Numbered from the stretch's first letter, positions 1 to 11,021 are shown. The stretch: DNA of 64,000 nucleotides from JBKQHQ01 sp052148715 (GCA_052148715.1 JBKQHQ010000248.1:1-64000); one strand, 5' to 3'. Notes: generated by a model not told the origin, from the sequence alone. Program-made: numbers and translations.

Positions 1-2
1 TC

Positions 3-164
3 GCCGATCTGGCGGTCGCAACCGGTTGCGGACAGATCAAGACCGGCTCGCTCGCCCGCTCAGACCGCACCGCCAAGTACAACCAGCTGCTGCGCATCGA
101 GGAGGAGCTCGGCAGCCAGGCGCAATACCTCGGAAGGGCGGCGCTCAACGCCTGCTCGAGCTGA
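3..164 (+). CDS. eno: Enolase, C-terminal end (partial)
   Basis: The window opens inside this gene; only the last 53 codons are present, ending in TGA at 162-164. The visible tail reads DLAVATGCGQIKTGS, then SDRTAKYNQLLRIEEELG, which is the well-conserved C-terminus of enolase (2-phosphoglycerate to phosphoenolpyruvate, glycolysis). The Lys of the QIKTG segment belongs to the conserved active-site region of the family. The following ftsB is the usual alphaproteobacterial neighbour, which supports the call. Nothing can be said about the missing N-terminal part. Confidence 0.93.
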   Translation, partial: ADLAVATGCGQIKTGSLARSDRTAKYNQLLRIEEELGSQAQYLGRAALNACSS

Positions 165-192
165 GGCGAGATCCGGATCCACCAAAACGCTG

Positions 193-216
193 ACCGCCGC
201 GCGTTAACGCGGCGGT
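193..216 (+). terminator. Inverted repeat after eno, possible terminator
   Basis: A 9-bp perfect stem (ACCGCCGCG / CGCGGCGGT) encloses the 6-nt loop CGTTAA, 28 bp after the eno stop codon and 25 bp before ftsB. No T-run follows, so it may be a weak terminator or an RNA-stabilising hairpin rather than a full intrinsic terminator. Confidence 0.4.
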
Positions 217-241
217 AACATCGGCCTTCCAAGCTAACAGG

Positions 242-559
242 ATGGTCACGCGTAGGCGTTTGCGTTCGTTTTTGACGGCCGTCGGCCTCTACGTCGGGGC
301 GGCGCTTCTGATCGGCTATTTCGGGATCAATGCCTATACGGGCAATCATGGCCTCAAGGCCCAGAAGGACATTGATCAGCAGATCGACGGGCTCTCGACC
401 GAGCTGCGGCAGCTCAAGGCCGAGCATAGCCGGTGGGAGCACCGCGTCTCGCTGCTGAAATCCGAAAGCCTCGATCCGGACATGCTCGAGGAGCGCGCTC
501 GCGTGCTCTTGAACTATGTTCATCCGAGAGACATCACGACGATGATCAAGCGCCCCTGA
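242..559 (+). CDS. ftsB: Septum formation initiator FtsB/DivIC family
   Basis: A 105-residue protein with a short basic N-terminus (MVTRRRLRS), one membrane span at about residues 12-30, and a heptad-like coiled coil at about residues 38-72 (DQQIDGLSTELRQLKAEH). This is the topology of FtsB/DivIC, the small bitopic divisome protein that bridges FtsL and FtsQ during septation. The C-terminus (LEERARVLLNYVHPRD) matches the conserved region after the coiled coil in the family. It lies between eno and pdhA, its standard place in Rhizobiales. The length is typical. Confidence 0.88.
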   Translation: MVTRRRLRSFLTAVGLYVGAALLIGYFGINAYTGNHGLKAQKDIDQQIDGLSTELRQLKAEHSRWEHRVSLLKSESLDPDMLEERARVLLNYVHPRDITTMIKRP

Positions 560-747
560 TCCAATCCGGCCGTCCCCGGACAAGGCCGTTCAATTCTCTG
601 CGCCATTGCTCTATTCCCTTGTTACACCATATGTTTTGTGTCCATCTGCGAAGGTCGCAGCGGATGCTGGCGCTTTCACCGGCGGCCGATTTCGGCTATG
701 GGGAGAGGCCCGTCCGGGTAAGCCATCATCGATCGCCCAGGAGCGCC

Positions 748-1794
748 ATGGCCGCCTCCACCAATAAGCAAGGGGCCACCGCCACGCCCCGCCGTGCCGC
801 GGACAAAGCCGCAGACGCCGGATACGCACGTGCCGAGCTCGGCAAGGATGCGCAGCTGCAGGCCTACCGCACCATGCTGCTGATCCGGCGCTTCGAGGAG
901 AAGGCGGGTCAAATGTACGGCATGGGTTTGATCGGCGGTTTCTGCCACCTCTATATCGGCCAGGAGGCCGTCGTGGTCGGGATGCAGATGACCGTGAAGC
1001 CTGGCGACGAGGTCATTACGGCCTATCGCGATCATGGCCACATGCTTGCCTGCGGCATGGATCCGAAGGGTGTGATGGCCGAGCTCACCGGTCGCCGTGG
1101 TGGCTATTCGAAGGGCAAGGGCGGCTCGATGCACATGTTCTCCGTGGAAAAAGGGTTCTACGGGGGCCACGGCATCGTCGGCGCGCAGGTACCGCTTGGG
1201 ACTGGCCTTGCCTTCGCCAATCGCTATCGCGGCAACGACAACGTCAGCCTGACCTACTTCGGCGACGGCGCAGCGAACCAGGGGCAGGTCTACGAGAGCT
1301 TCAACATGGCGAAGCTGTGGAAACTGCCGGTCGTCTATGTGATCGAGAATAATCAATACGGCATGGGCACCTCGGTGGACCGTGCCTCCGCCACGACCGA
1401 CTTGTCGCACCGGGGAAGCTCGTTCGATATTCCGGGTGAAAGGGTCGACGGAATGGACGTGCGCGCCGTCAAGGCCGCCGGCGATAAAGCCGTGGTTTGG
1501 GCACGCGAGGGCAACGGTCCGTATATTCTCGAAATGCTGACCTACCGCTATCGCGGCCATTCGATGTCCGACCCGGCAAAATACCGCAGCCGCGAAGAAG
1601 TTCAGAAAATGCGAGCCGAGCACGACCCGATCGAGCAGGTGCGCGTCCGCATTCTCCAGAACAAATGGGCGACCGAGGACGAGATAAAGAAGATCGATGC
1701 CGAAGTCCGTGACCGCATCAATGAGGCTTCCGAGTTTGCTACCCACGACGCGGAGCCCGATCCGACCGAACTCTACACTGACGTATACGGATGA
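748..1794 (+). CDS. pdhA: Pyruvate dehydrogenase E1 component, alpha subunit
   Basis: 348 residues from the ATG at 748, which has CAGGAG at 738-743. The frame is open further upstream to 433, but that part overlaps ftsB and does not look like protein of this family. E1 alpha is the thiamine diphosphate subunit that decarboxylates pyruvate. The TPP motif is visible as GDGAANQ (GDG at 172-174) ending in ENN (NN at 201-202), and YRGHSMSD is the regulatory-loop region typical of E1 alpha. It is followed by pdhB and pdhC, forming the PDH operon. Confidence 0.95.
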   Translation: MAASTNKQGATATPRRAADKAADAGYARAELGKDAQLQAYRTMLLIRRFEEKAGQMYGMGLIGGFCHLYIGQEAVVVGMQMTVKPGDEVITAYRDHGHMLACGMDPKGVMAELTGRRGGYSKGKGGSMHMFSVEKGFYGGHGIVGAQVPLGTGLAFANRYRGNDNVSLTYFGDGAANQGQVYESFNMAKLWKLPVVYVIENNQYGMGTSVDRASATTDLSHRGSSFDIPGERVDGMDVRAVKAAGDKAVVWAREGNGPYILEMLTYRYRGHSMSDPAKYRSREEVQKMRAEHDPIEQVRVRILQNKWATEDEIKKIDAEVRDRINEASEFATHDAEPDPTELYTDVYG

Positions 1795-1849
1795 GCAGGG
1801 CCGCCCCCGGTCCCCTTGAATATTCCGCGAAGCAGAGCTCACGACGCCC

Positions 1850-3301
<1,452 letters not shown>

Positions 3302-3382
3302 ATGGGGCGCAGCGGACTCCCTCGGCCGCACAGGGTCGAGGCAGCGTCGAAGTGTTGCGGCGCGGTTAGACAAGGCCACGCA

Positions 3383-4747
3383 ATGCCTATCAATATCCTC
3401 ATGCCCGCGCTCTCTCCCACCATGGAGAAGGGAAATCTCGCCAAGTGGCTCAAGAAGGAGGGCGACCCGGTCAAAGTCGGTGATGTGATCGCCGAGATCG
3501 AGACCGACAAGGCGACCATGGAGGTCGAGGCGATTGATGACGGCGTCTTAGCCAAGATCGTGGTGCCGGAAGGCACGGCGGATGTTCCGGTGAACAACGT
3601 CATCGCGGTTCTCGCCGGTGAAGGCGAGCAGCAAAAGGCCCGGCTACCCGATGGTGGCAGGAACGGCGGGCCGGTTGCAACGCAGCCCGCGCCCGTTACG
3701 CAAGAGGCGGCGGAACAAGCACCAAAGCCGCCGGGCGGCCCGTCCGCTCTCGCGCCGGAGGGCGTCCGGACCACCGCTGCGGCGCGGACGAATGGCCCCG
3801 GGACGAGCCGCATTTTCGCCTCGCCGCTCGCCCGCCGCCTGGCCAAGGAGGCGGGCCTCGATCTGCAGCGCATCGAGGGCTCCGGACCGCATGGCCGCAT
3901 CATCGCCCGTGACATCGAACAGGCGCGGTCGGGCGAGGGGCTCAGGGCGGCTCCGACGGCGCCTAGTGTCGCGCCTACCCTGCCGGCTGCGCCGACCGTG
4001 CCGGCGCTTGCCGACGACAAGATCCGCGCGCTCTACCCGGAGGGCAGCTACGAACTCGTGCCGCACGACAGCATCCGCAAGATCATCGCGCAGCGCCTTG
4101 TCCAATCGAAGCTCACAATTCCACATTTTTATCTGACGATCGACTGCGATATCGGCAAGCTGCTGACGGCGCGCGAGGAGATCAACAGCGCCGCGCCCAA
4201 GGACCACGACGGCAAGCCGGGCTGGAAGCTCTCGGTCAATGATTTCGTTATCAAGGCTCTGGCCTTGGCGCTCCAGCGCGTGCCGGATGCGAACGTGACC
4301 TGGACCGAAGGCGGCATGCTCAAACACAAGCATTCCGACGTCGGCGTCGCGGTGGCGATCAAGGGCGGTCTGATCACGCCGGTCATCCGCAGCGCGGAAA
4401 CGAAGCCGCTCTCGGTGATCTCCAACGAGATGAAGGATTTCGCCGCCCGCGCCCGCGCGCGCAAGCTCAAGCCCGAGGAATATCAGGGCGGATCGACCGC
4501 AGTCTCTAATCTCGGCATGTACGGCATCAAGGATTTCGCCGCGGTGATCAACCCGCCGCACGCGACGATCCTGGCGGTGGGCGCCGGCGAGGAACGCGCC
4601 GTCGTGCGCAAGGGAAAGATTGAGGTCGCCACGATCATGTCGGTGACGTTGTCGAGTGACCACCGCGCCGTCGACGGCGCGCTCGGCGCCGAGCTCGTCG
4701 GCGCCTTCAAGGCGCTGATCGAGAGCCCGGTGCTGATGGTGGTGTGA
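3383..4747 (+). CDS. pdhC: Dihydrolipoamide acetyltransferase, pyruvate dehydrogenase E2
   Basis: 454 residues from the ATG at 3383 (MPINILMPALSPTMEKG). The frame stays open to 3302, but that extension is not family-like. Domains in order: lipoyl domain (1-78, Lys in ETDKATMEVEA), Pro/Ala linker, peripheral subunit-binding domain (about 150-185, RIFASPLARRLAKEAGLDL), second linker, and the catalytic acyltransferase domain with the conserved SSDHRAVDGALGAE near the C-terminus; its His and Asp are the catalytic residues. It transfers acetyl groups to CoA and forms the PDH core. E3 (lpd) is not in the window. Confidence 0.95.
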   Translation: MPINILMPALSPTMEKGNLAKWLKKEGDPVKVGDVIAEIETDKATMEVEAIDDGVLAKIVVPEGTADVPVNNVIAVLAGEGEQQKARLPDGGRNGGPVATQPAPVTQEAAEQAPKPPGGPSALAPEGVRTTAAARTNGPGTSRIFASPLARRLAKEAGLDLQRIEGSGPHGRIIARDIEQARSGEGLRAAPTAPSVAPTLPAAPTVPALADDKIRALYPEGSYELVPHDSIRKIIAQRLVQSKLTIPHFYLTIDCDIGKLLTAREEINSAAPKDHDGKPGWKLSVNDFVIKALALALQRVPDANVTWTEGGMLKHKHSDVGVAVAIKGGLITPVIRSAETKPLSVISNEMKDFAARARARKLKPEEYQGGSTAVSNLGMYGIKDFAAVINPPHATILAVGAGEERAVVRKGKIEVATIMSVTLSSDHRAVDGALGAELVGAFKALIESPVLMVV

Positions 4748-4846
4748 AGCATTACCTCACCTACGTCTCAAGGATGCTCGAGACTCCAGGTGCCACAGCG
4801 AACGCTCAACTGATGGCGCCTGCGAGACTCGTTCGACGGCTCCTGA

Positions 4847-6016
4847 TCAGACTGCCTCCTCTTCGTCCGGCCGCCGCAGCCACCGGGCACAAACGAGTCC
4901 GACCGTGATCAACACGACAGCGCCGAAGGCGAGACTCGGCATCTTTCCGATCCACGTAAAGCTTGCCCCGTATACGATCGGCCCGATCCCCTGACCCAAG
5001 AAGAAGGCGCACGAGTGCAGCGCCAAGGCGAGTGCCCGCGCCTTCGGCGCCAGTTCCGTCACATAGATCTGAATGCAGCCGTGTAGCAGGTAGAATCCGA
5101 GGCCGAGGCCGACGAAATTCACGAGCTGGATCTGCCACGGCGCCCCCGACGCCACCACGATCAGCCCGAGCGCCATGACGGCGCCGCCTCCAATCATCAG
5201 CGGGCGCTCGCCCAAGCGCCGCAGCAGTGTCGCAATCACGAACGTGTAGCACACGCCGCCGACGCCGAAGCCGGCGATGACCAGTCCGGCGATAGAGGCG
5301 CGGGTCTCTCCCCGCGCATGCAGGAACGTTGCCATGTAGGGGAACACGCCAAACAGGAAGATGCCTTCGAGGAAGACGGCGCCGAAGCATATTTTGGCCA
5401 GCGGGTTGGTGAAGATCGTGCGGAAGTTGCGCCCCGTTGTGGCGAGATCGACACGCGGTGCCTCGCGCAACGCCACCCGGCGGAATCCGAACAGGGCGGC
5501 AGCGAACACCACGGCACCGATCAGCGCGGTCGCGACGAACACGCCGCGCCAGCCCACCAGGTCCCCGATCAGGCCTCCCATCGATGCGCCGAGCAGATTT
5601 CCGGTCATGCTGGCGGCGAGGATGCGGCTGATCGCCACTTGCCGCCGGTTGATCGGCACCAAGTCTCCGGCCATGGCGAGCGCGATCGGAAAAATGCCGC
5701 CCGAGGCGCAGCCTGCCAGTACGCGAGTGACGAACAGCAGCGAAAAGTTGGCCGCCAATGCTCCGGCAAAGCCGGCCAGCACGAGGATCAGCAGCGACGC
5801 CATCATCAACCGGACTTTGCCGAGCATATCGGCGAGCGCCCCGAGAAGGGGCTGCGTGATCGCATAGGGCAACGAGAAAGCGGTCGACAGCAGCGCCGCG
5901 GTGGCAGTATCCACCATGAGGCCGACGGCGATCTGGGGAATGACCGGATCGGCAGGGCGCACGAAGAGTGACGTCGCAAAGCAGACGAAGGCCAGGATAG
6001 TCAGCGCCCGGTGCAT
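4847..6016 (-). CDS. MFS transporter, drug/metabolite efflux type
   Basis: 389 residues with about 12 hydrophobic segments. The family-wide loop 2-3 motif appears as GALADMLGKVRLMM near residue 60, and VTRVLAGCASGGIFPIALAMAGD matches helix 4-5 of sugar/drug-type major facilitator proteins. The substrate cannot be read from the sequence. It starts 18 bp after the kdsA stop and is probably the last gene of the tpiA-secG-pyrG-kdsA run. It converges on pdhC; no clear intrinsic terminator is visible in the 99-bp gap between them. Confidence 0.8.
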   Translation of the reverse strand: MHRALTILAFVCFATSLFVRPADPVIPQIAVGLMVDTATAALLSTAFSLPYAITQPLLGALADMLGKVRLMMASLLILVLAGFAGALAANFSLLFVTRVLAGCASGGIFPIALAMAGDLVPINRRQVAISRILAASMTGNLLGASMGGLIGDLVGWRGVFVATALIGAVVFAAALFGFRRVALREAPRVDLATTGRNFRTIFTNPLAKICFGAVFLEGIFLFGVFPYMATFLHARGETRASIAGLVIAGFGVGGVCYTFVIATLLRRLGERPLMIGGGAVMALGLIVVASGAPWQIQLVNFVGLGLGFYLLHGCIQIYVTELAPKARALALALHSCAFFLGQGIGPIVYGASFTWIGKMPSLAFGAVVLITVGLVCARWLRRPDEEEAV

Positions 6017-6034
6017 TGCGGATGCGGCCAGGCG

Positions 6035-6889
6035 TCAGCGCTTGGCGATCCGATCAAGCTCGATCAGCTTGCGGAGCAGACCTTCGAGTTCCGAGAGCGG
6101 CAGCATGTTGGGCCCGTCGGAAGGCGCCTTATCGGGGTCGTCATGGGTTTCGATGAACACCGCCGCAACGCCGACCGCGACCGCCGCCCGCGCCAGCACC
6201 GGCACGAACTCGCGCTCGCCGCCCGACGACGTCCCCTGCCCGCCCGGCTGCTGCACTGAATGCGTGGCATCGAACACGATCGGCGCTCCGGTCGTGCGCG
6301 CGAGGATCGGCAGTGCCCGCATGTCGGACACGAGCGTGTTGTAGCCGAAGGAAACGCCGCGCTCGGTCACGAGTACGTTGTGATTGCCTGCACCGGTGAT
6401 CTTGGCGATCCCGTTGACCATGTCCCAGGGCGCCAGGAACTGACCCTTCTTCACATTGATGACACGTCCGGTCTTGGCCGCCGCGATGAGAAGATCGGTC
6501 TGCCGGCAGAGGAATGCTGGGATTTGCAGGATATCCACCGCTGGGGCCACGAGCGCACACTGCTCGCTCGTGTGGACGTCGGTGAGCACCGGGAGGCGTA
6601 GCCGCTCGCGCAGCTCGGAAAAGATCGTGAGCGCCCTGTCGAGGCCTATTCCGCGCGGGCTCTTGGCGCTGGTGCGATTGGCCTTGTCGAACGAGGTCTT
6701 GTAGACGAGACCGATCTTTATCCTGGCGGCGATCTCCTTCAGCGCGGACGCCATCTCGAAGGCGTGGTCACGGCTTTCTAGAGCGCACGGGCCGGCAATC
6801 AGCGTGAGCGGTAATGTATTGCCGAACCGGACGTCGCCGACTTCGACGATGGTGTTGGGAATGAGATCTGGGTCCACGGCCCGCTCCAA
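6035..6889 (-). CDS. kdsA: 3-deoxy-8-phosphooctulonate (KDO-8-P) synthase
   Basis: 284 residues. It condenses phosphoenolpyruvate with arabinose 5-phosphate to make KDO-8-phosphate, the precursor of the KDO of lipopolysaccharide. Family motifs include LIAGPCALES, YKTSFDKANRTS, VLTDVH, DILQIPAFLCRQTDLL, KKGQFLAPWDM, FDATHSVQQPG and FIETHDDP. The FLCRQTDLL segment has the family Cys position found in metal-dependent KdsA enzymes. It lies 5 bp after the preceding gene and 18 bp before the MFS gene, suggesting co-transcription. In many relatives kdsA sits directly beside eno; here they are about 6 kb apart and convergent. Confidence 0.95.
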   Translation of the reverse strand: MERAVDPDLIPNTIVEVGDVRFGNTLPLTLIAGPCALESRDHAFEMASALKEIAARIKIGLVYKTSFDKANRTSAKSPRGIGLDRALTIFSELRERLRLPVLTDVHTSEQCALVAPAVDILQIPAFLCRQTDLLIAAAKTGRVINVKKGQFLAPWDMVNGIAKITGAGNHNVLVTERGVSFGYNTLVSDMRALPILARTTGAPIVFDATHSVQQPGGQGTSSGGEREFVPVLARAAVAVGVAAVFIETHDDPDKAPSDGPNMLPLSELEGLLRKLIELDRIAKR

Positions 6890-6894
6890 GGCTC

Positions 6895-7818
6895 TTAGTG
6901 TACTTCGAATATGAGGGTAGCGCCCATGGCGGTCTGCGGGGCGACGATCAAGCGGCCCATGCGGACGGAGGCGGCGATGCTTGCAGCCTGCATCGTGCTG
7001 ATCGCAGCGCCGAAGTCACGCACCGCTAGGCGCACCGCCGCTAAGCGCGCGCCTTGCGCCACGTCCGGCGACTCGACCCCGAAATGACTGCGAAAGGCGG
7101 CGGTGTCCATGACTTGGATTTCGCCGCGCGGGGTGCGCACGCTCACGCCGCTCGAGGTTGCCAGCAGGTCACGCTCGCTCGTAAAGGCGGATAGGAAAAC
7201 ATGATGATCGCTCGGGTTTTCCGCGACCAAAACCACACCTGCAACCGCGCGCGCCGTGTTGGGGTGATCTTGAAATGCGGGATTCCAAAAATTCTCCGGA
7301 TAGTGCTGCTGGCAAGCAAAGAAGGCGGTGTCCGGGGCGCGGGAATCCGTCGCATATGCCAATGAGAAACCGACCTTCACCGGCGAGCCGTCGGGCCGCC
7401 TTGCGTCGCGCTCAAAATCGAAGACCTCGAAATCTCCAATGCCGGCTAAGCGAAACGCGGCGGCATCCTCCCTCGCGTCTCGCCCTTCGACGACCAGCAT
7501 CGACAGTCCTTCGCCGCTTGCGAGGAAGTCCCGGTTGAACGCGCCAAAGGAAAAGAACCGGCGCGCATGCGGCGTGATCGCGGCGGGATCCGCGACCGTC
7601 AGCAACTCGATGAAAAAACCGGGAAGTTGAACGATGCGGTTGTGCGTGCCCCAGGAGGGCGGATGCCGATTGGGCGTGCCGACCGTGAAGCCAAGCCGGC
7701 GATAGAGCTCCCCGGCCGCGTCGAGATTGCGCACCGCATGAACGACATGATCGAGACCGCGCGGCATCGGATGCGACCGCTGATCATTGACGGCTGAACT
7801 CTGCTTGCCGACACTCAT
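6895..7818 (-). CDS. VOC (glyoxalase-like) family protein
   Basis: 307 residues beginning MSVGKQSS. The start overlaps the pyrG stop by 4 bp (ATGA), a strong sign of translational coupling, although M18 (MPRGLDHVVHAVRNL) starts the conserved domain. The N-terminal half (GLDHVVHAVRNLDAAGELYRRLGFTV) is a vicinal-oxygen-chelate / glyoxalase-like domain (PF13468-type). These enzymes bind a metal through His and Glu and act on varied small molecules. No substrate can be assigned, and the placement between pyrG and kdsA gives no pathway hint. Confidence 0.78.
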   Translation of the reverse strand: MSVGKQSSAVNDQRSHPMPRGLDHVVHAVRNLDAAGELYRRLGFTVGTPNRHPPSWGTHNRIVQLPGFFIELLTVADPAAITPHARRFFSFGAFNRDFLASGEGLSMLVVEGRDAREDAAAFRLAGIGDFEVFDFERDARRPDGSPVKVGFSLAYATDSRAPDTAFFACQQHYPENFWNPAFQDHPNTARAVAGVVLVAENPSDHHVFLSAFTSERDLLATSSGVSVRTPRGEIQVMDTAAFRSHFGVESPDVAQGARLAAVRLAVRDFGAAISTMQAASIAASVRMGRLIVAPQTAMGATLIFEVH

Positions 7819-9443
7819 ACCAGCCGGCTCTGCACGACCGCAGCCTCGACGAACGAGGCGAATAGGGGATGCGGCGCGAACGGGCGCGACTTTAGCTCCG
7901 GATGGAACTGCACGCCGATGAACCAGGGATGGTCCTCGTATTCAATGATCTCAGGCAGCACGCCGTCCGGAGACATGCCGCAGAAACACAGGCCACGCTG
8001 CTCCAGCCGCCCCTTATAGGCGGTGTTAACCTCATAGCGGTGCCGGTGGCGCTCGGAGATCTCCGTGGTTCCGTAGATATCGGCGACCCGGCTTCCTCGT
8101 CGCAAAATGGCCGGATAGGCGCCAAGCCGCATGGTGCCGCCGAGATCGCCGCCGGCGCGGCGCGTCTCAAGCTCATTGCCGTGCAGCCACTCGGTCATCA
8201 AGCCGACCACGGGGTCCGGCGTTGCACCGAACTCGGTCGAGTTGGCCTCGGCGATGCAGCAGAGGCTGCGCGCCGCCTCTATCACGGCCATCTGCATGCC
8301 GAAGCAGATGCCGAAATACGGCACGCGGCGTTCGCGCGCGAACCGCGCCGCGCGGATCTTGCCCTCGGCCCCGCGGTGGCCGAAGCCTCCCGGCACCAAG
8401 ATACCGTGGACGTGCCCAAGAAAAGGCGCCGGATCTTCGCGCTCGAACACCTCGCTCTCGATCCAATCGAGCTTGACCTCGACCTTGTTGGCAATGCCTC
8501 CGTGCGAGAGCGCCTCGATCAGCGACTTATAGGCGTCCTTGAGTCCGGTATACTTGCCAACGACCGCAATGGTCACCTCCCCTTCGGGGTTGCGAATGCG
8601 CTCGTTGATGAACTGCCAGCGAGCAAGATCGGGCGCCGGTCCGGGCTCGATGCCGAAAGCGGCCAAGACCTCTGAATCGAGCCCGGCCGCGTGATACCCT
8701 TCCGGCACCGCATAGATGTTGTCGACATCGCGCGCCTCGATCACCGCACTCTCGCGCACATTGCAAAACAGCGCGAGCTTGCGCCGTTCCTCTTTCGGGA
8801 TCGGCCGGTCGGTGCGGCACAGCAGGATGTCCGGCTGGATGCCGATCGAGCGCAGCTCCTTGACCGAGTGTTGGGTCGGCTTGGTCTTCAGCTCGCCGGC
8901 GCTCGGGATGAAGGGCAGCAGCGTGAGGTGGATGTACACCACATGGTTTCGCGGCAAGTCGTTGCCGAGTTGCCTGATCGCCTCGAAGAACGGCAAGCCC
9001 TCGATATCGCCCACCGTGCCGCCGATCTCGCACAGCACGAAGTCGATGCCCTCGTTGCCCTCGCGGATGAAGTCCTTGATGGCGTTGGTGACGTGTGGGA
9101 TGACCTGGATGGTGGCGCCAAGATAATCCCCGCGCCGCTCCTTCAGCAGAATTTCCTGATAGATCCGTCCGGTAGTAATATTGTCCTGGCGCGTGCAAGG
9201 CCGGCCGGAGAACCGCTCGTAATGGCCGAGATCGAGGTCGGTCTCGGCCCCGTCGTCGGTCACGAAAACTTCGCCGTGCTGATACGGCGACATGGTTCCG
9301 GGATCGACGTTCAGGTAGGGATCGAGCTTCCGCAACCGCACCGTATAGCCGCGCGCTTGCAGCAAGGCGCCGAGCGCCGCAGACGCGAGACCTTTGCCGA
9401 GGGAAGAGACCACGCCGCCGGTGATGAAGATGTACCGCGCCAT
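7815..9443 (-). CDS. pyrG: CTP synthase (glutamine-hydrolysing)
   Basis: 542 residues, the usual length. The N-terminal synthetase domain starts MARYIFITGGVVSSLGKGLASAALG, with the ATP loop, and CEIGGTVGDIEGLPF. The C-terminal class I glutamine amidotransferase domain shows PGGFGHRG, the nucleophile Cys in YFGICFGMQ, and the His-Glu pair in VQFHPELKSRP. It aminates UTP to CTP with ammonia from glutamine. It lies downstream of secG, a common alphaproteobacterial order; its stop overlaps the next start. Confidence 0.96.
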   Translation of the reverse strand: MARYIFITGGVVSSLGKGLASAALGALLQARGYTVRLRKLDPYLNVDPGTMSPYQHGEVFVTDDGAETDLDLGHYERFSGRPCTRQDNITTGRIYQEILLKERRGDYLGATIQVIPHVTNAIKDFIREGNEGIDFVLCEIGGTVGDIEGLPFFEAIRQLGNDLPRNHVVYIHLTLLPFIPSAGELKTKPTQHSVKELRSIGIQPDILLCRTDRPIPKEERRKLALFCNVRESAVIEARDVDNIYAVPEGYHAAGLDSEVLAAFGIEPGPAPDLARWQFINERIRNPEGEVTIAVVGKYTGLKDAYKSLIEALSHGGIANKVEVKLDWIESEVFEREDPAPFLGHVHGILVPGGFGHRGAEGKIRAARFARERRVPYFGICFGMQMAVIEAARSLCCIAEANSTEFGATPDPVVGLMTEWLHGNELETRRAGGDLGGTMRLGAYPAILRRGSRVADIYGTTEISERHRHRYEVNTAYKGRLEQRGLCFCGMSPDGVLPEIIEYEDHPWFIGVQFHPELKSRPFAPHPLFASFVEAAVVQSRLV

Positions 9444-9608
9444 GGGGCCTACCTTCTAACCCGCCCTGTTCGATTCGACGAGTGACAAACGCGCGTGGGC
9501 GTTATTTTTGCGCGGAGCAACCGGCAACGGTCGAATTAAGCCAATACCGGCAAGAGGTTCGTTGGTCTGCAGTAGGCGGAGGTTAAGGAGCCAGCGATGC
9601 GCCTAGCG

Positions 9609-10004
9609 TCATCGCGACGGTGGAACTTCCGGCTCCGCCGGCGGCGGGGCCTGGCCCTGGCCCCGGCCCTGCAGCTGCTGGAGGATGCCGCCGCTCCCCT
9701 GCCCGAGCGGCGTTTGTGGCCCGCCGGGAAGCGGCTGGCTGCTGCTCGGCGTGCCGCCACTGAGGATCGAGCTCGGCTTGCGCTCGATACCGGCCAGGAT
9801 CGAGAGCCCGAGGCTGGTCGCGAAAAACACCACCGCCAGGATCGCCGTCGTCCGGGTCAGAACGTTCGCCGTGCCCCTGCTCGTCAGGAACCCACCGCCG
9901 CCGCCACCCATGCCAAGCCCGCCGCCTTCGGACTTCTGCAACAAGACGGCACCGATCATGGCGAGCACCACCATCAGGTGGATGACGATGAGGACATAGT
10001 GCAT
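9609..10004 (-). CDS. secG: Preprotein translocase subunit SecG
   Basis: 131 residues. Two membrane spans (about 3-24 and 54-73) flank a Gly-rich loop (KSEGGGLGMGGGGGGFLTSRGTANVLTR), where LTR..AILA is the conserved SecG segment. The C-terminal 55 residues are Pro/Gln/Gly-rich and low complexity, as in many alphaproteobacterial SecG proteins. SecG joins SecYE and assists protein export. The 165-bp gap to pyrG contains no recognisable gene. Confidence 0.92.
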   Translation of the reverse strand: MHYVLIVIHLMVVLAMIGAVLLQKSEGGGLGMGGGGGGFLTSRGTANVLTRTTAILAVVFFATSLGLSILAGIERKPSSILSGGTPSSSQPLPGGPQTPLGQGSGGILQQLQGRGQGQAPPPAEPEVPPSR

Positions 10005-10253
10005 TAGTTGATCCGATCACAGCCCCGCGTCGGACAGAGCGGTCCTTGAGCGGATGGCCTGCATATAGGTGGTCGCAGGCGTCTCTACACGATCCCCAGC
10101 CGCATTTCTACTCGGAGCATGGCCCGGTGGCATCGGCTTACAATACAAGGAAATAACAGCGGGCATGCCTTCCCTAACCAATTTTTGATTGTATTATTCC
10201 AGGTGCCAACCAATACGCTGGTGGACCGCAGTAAGCATATCGGTCGTCCACTA

Positions 10254-11021
10254 TCAGTCCGCCGCTGCGTACGCCCCGGCGATGGCCAAAAATTCCTCTG
10301 CCTTCAGGCTCGCGCCGCCGACCAGCGCTCCGTCGACATCATCAACCCGCATAAGCTCGCTGGCGTTGGCCGGCTTCACCGAACCCCCATAGAGGATGCG
10401 AATGGCCTCGCCCTCCGTACCGTAGCGGCTCGCCAGCCGCTCGCGGATGAACCGATGCGCCTCGGCGATGTCGTCTCGGGTCGGGGTCAGCCCGGTTCCG
10501 ATCGCCCAAACGGGTTCGTAGGCGATAATGAGGTCCTTAGCCGTGCCGCTGGCCGGTAGTGATCCGTCGAGCTGCCGCCCGAGCACATCGAGCGTTTCCC
10601 CTGCCTCGCGCTGCTTCCGGGTCTCCCCAACGCACACGATGGGCGTCAAGCCGGCAAGCCGGGCCGCAAGGGCCTTGGCCTGCACGAGGGCATCGGTCTC
10701 GTTGTGATCCATACGCCGCTCGGAATGCCCGACGATCACCGCAGCGGCGCCGGCATCGGCCAGCATCTCGGCTGAAAGATCACCGGTATGCGCGCCGGAG
10801 CGCTCCGGATGGCAATCCTGGGCGCCAATCTGCACCCTCGATCCGGCCGCCGCTTTTGCCAAGGCACACAGCAGCGTCGCCGGAGGGCACACCATCAACT
10901 CGACTTCGCGCGGCACGTCGCCGCAGTTCTTTGCAATCTTGTCGAACTCGGCAACCGATGATCGCAGGCCATTCATCTTCCAATTGCCCGCGACCAACGG
11001 GCGGCGCAATACACGCACCAT
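10254..11021 (-). CDS. tpiA: Triosephosphate isomerase
   Basis: 255 residues. It interconverts dihydroxyacetone phosphate and glyceraldehyde 3-phosphate. Catalytic landmarks are Asn/Lys in VAGNWKMNG (about 12-18), the electrophilic His in GHSERR, and the base Glu in AYEPVWAIGTG; the phosphate loop is ILYGGSVKPANA. It is divergent from ppiD across a 168-bp gap and is the first gene of the minus-strand group. The 249-bp region between secG and tpiA holds no tRNA or gene that I can recognise. Confidence 0.95.
   Translation of the reverse strand: MVRVLRRPLVAGNWKMNGLRSSVAEFDKIAKNCGDVPREVELMVCPPATLLCALAKAAAGSRVQIGAQDCHPERSGAHTGDLSAEMLADAGAAAVIVGHSERRMDHNETDALVQAKALAARLAGLTPIVCVGETRKQREAGETLDVLGRQLDGSLPASGTAKDLIIAYEPVWAIGTGLTPTRDDIAEAHRFIRERLASRYGTEGEAIRILYGGSVKPANASELMRVDDVDGALVGGASLKAEEFLAIAGAYAAAD

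Noticed and set aside
433..747. Upstream extension of pdhA
   Set aside because: It overlaps ftsB in another frame, and the extra residues do not resemble E1 alpha; the ATG at 748 has a ribosome-binding site.
10005..10253. Possible tRNA between secG and tpiA
   Set aside because: No T-loop signature (GGTTCGAATCC or its complement) and no 7-bp acceptor stem could be found on either strand.
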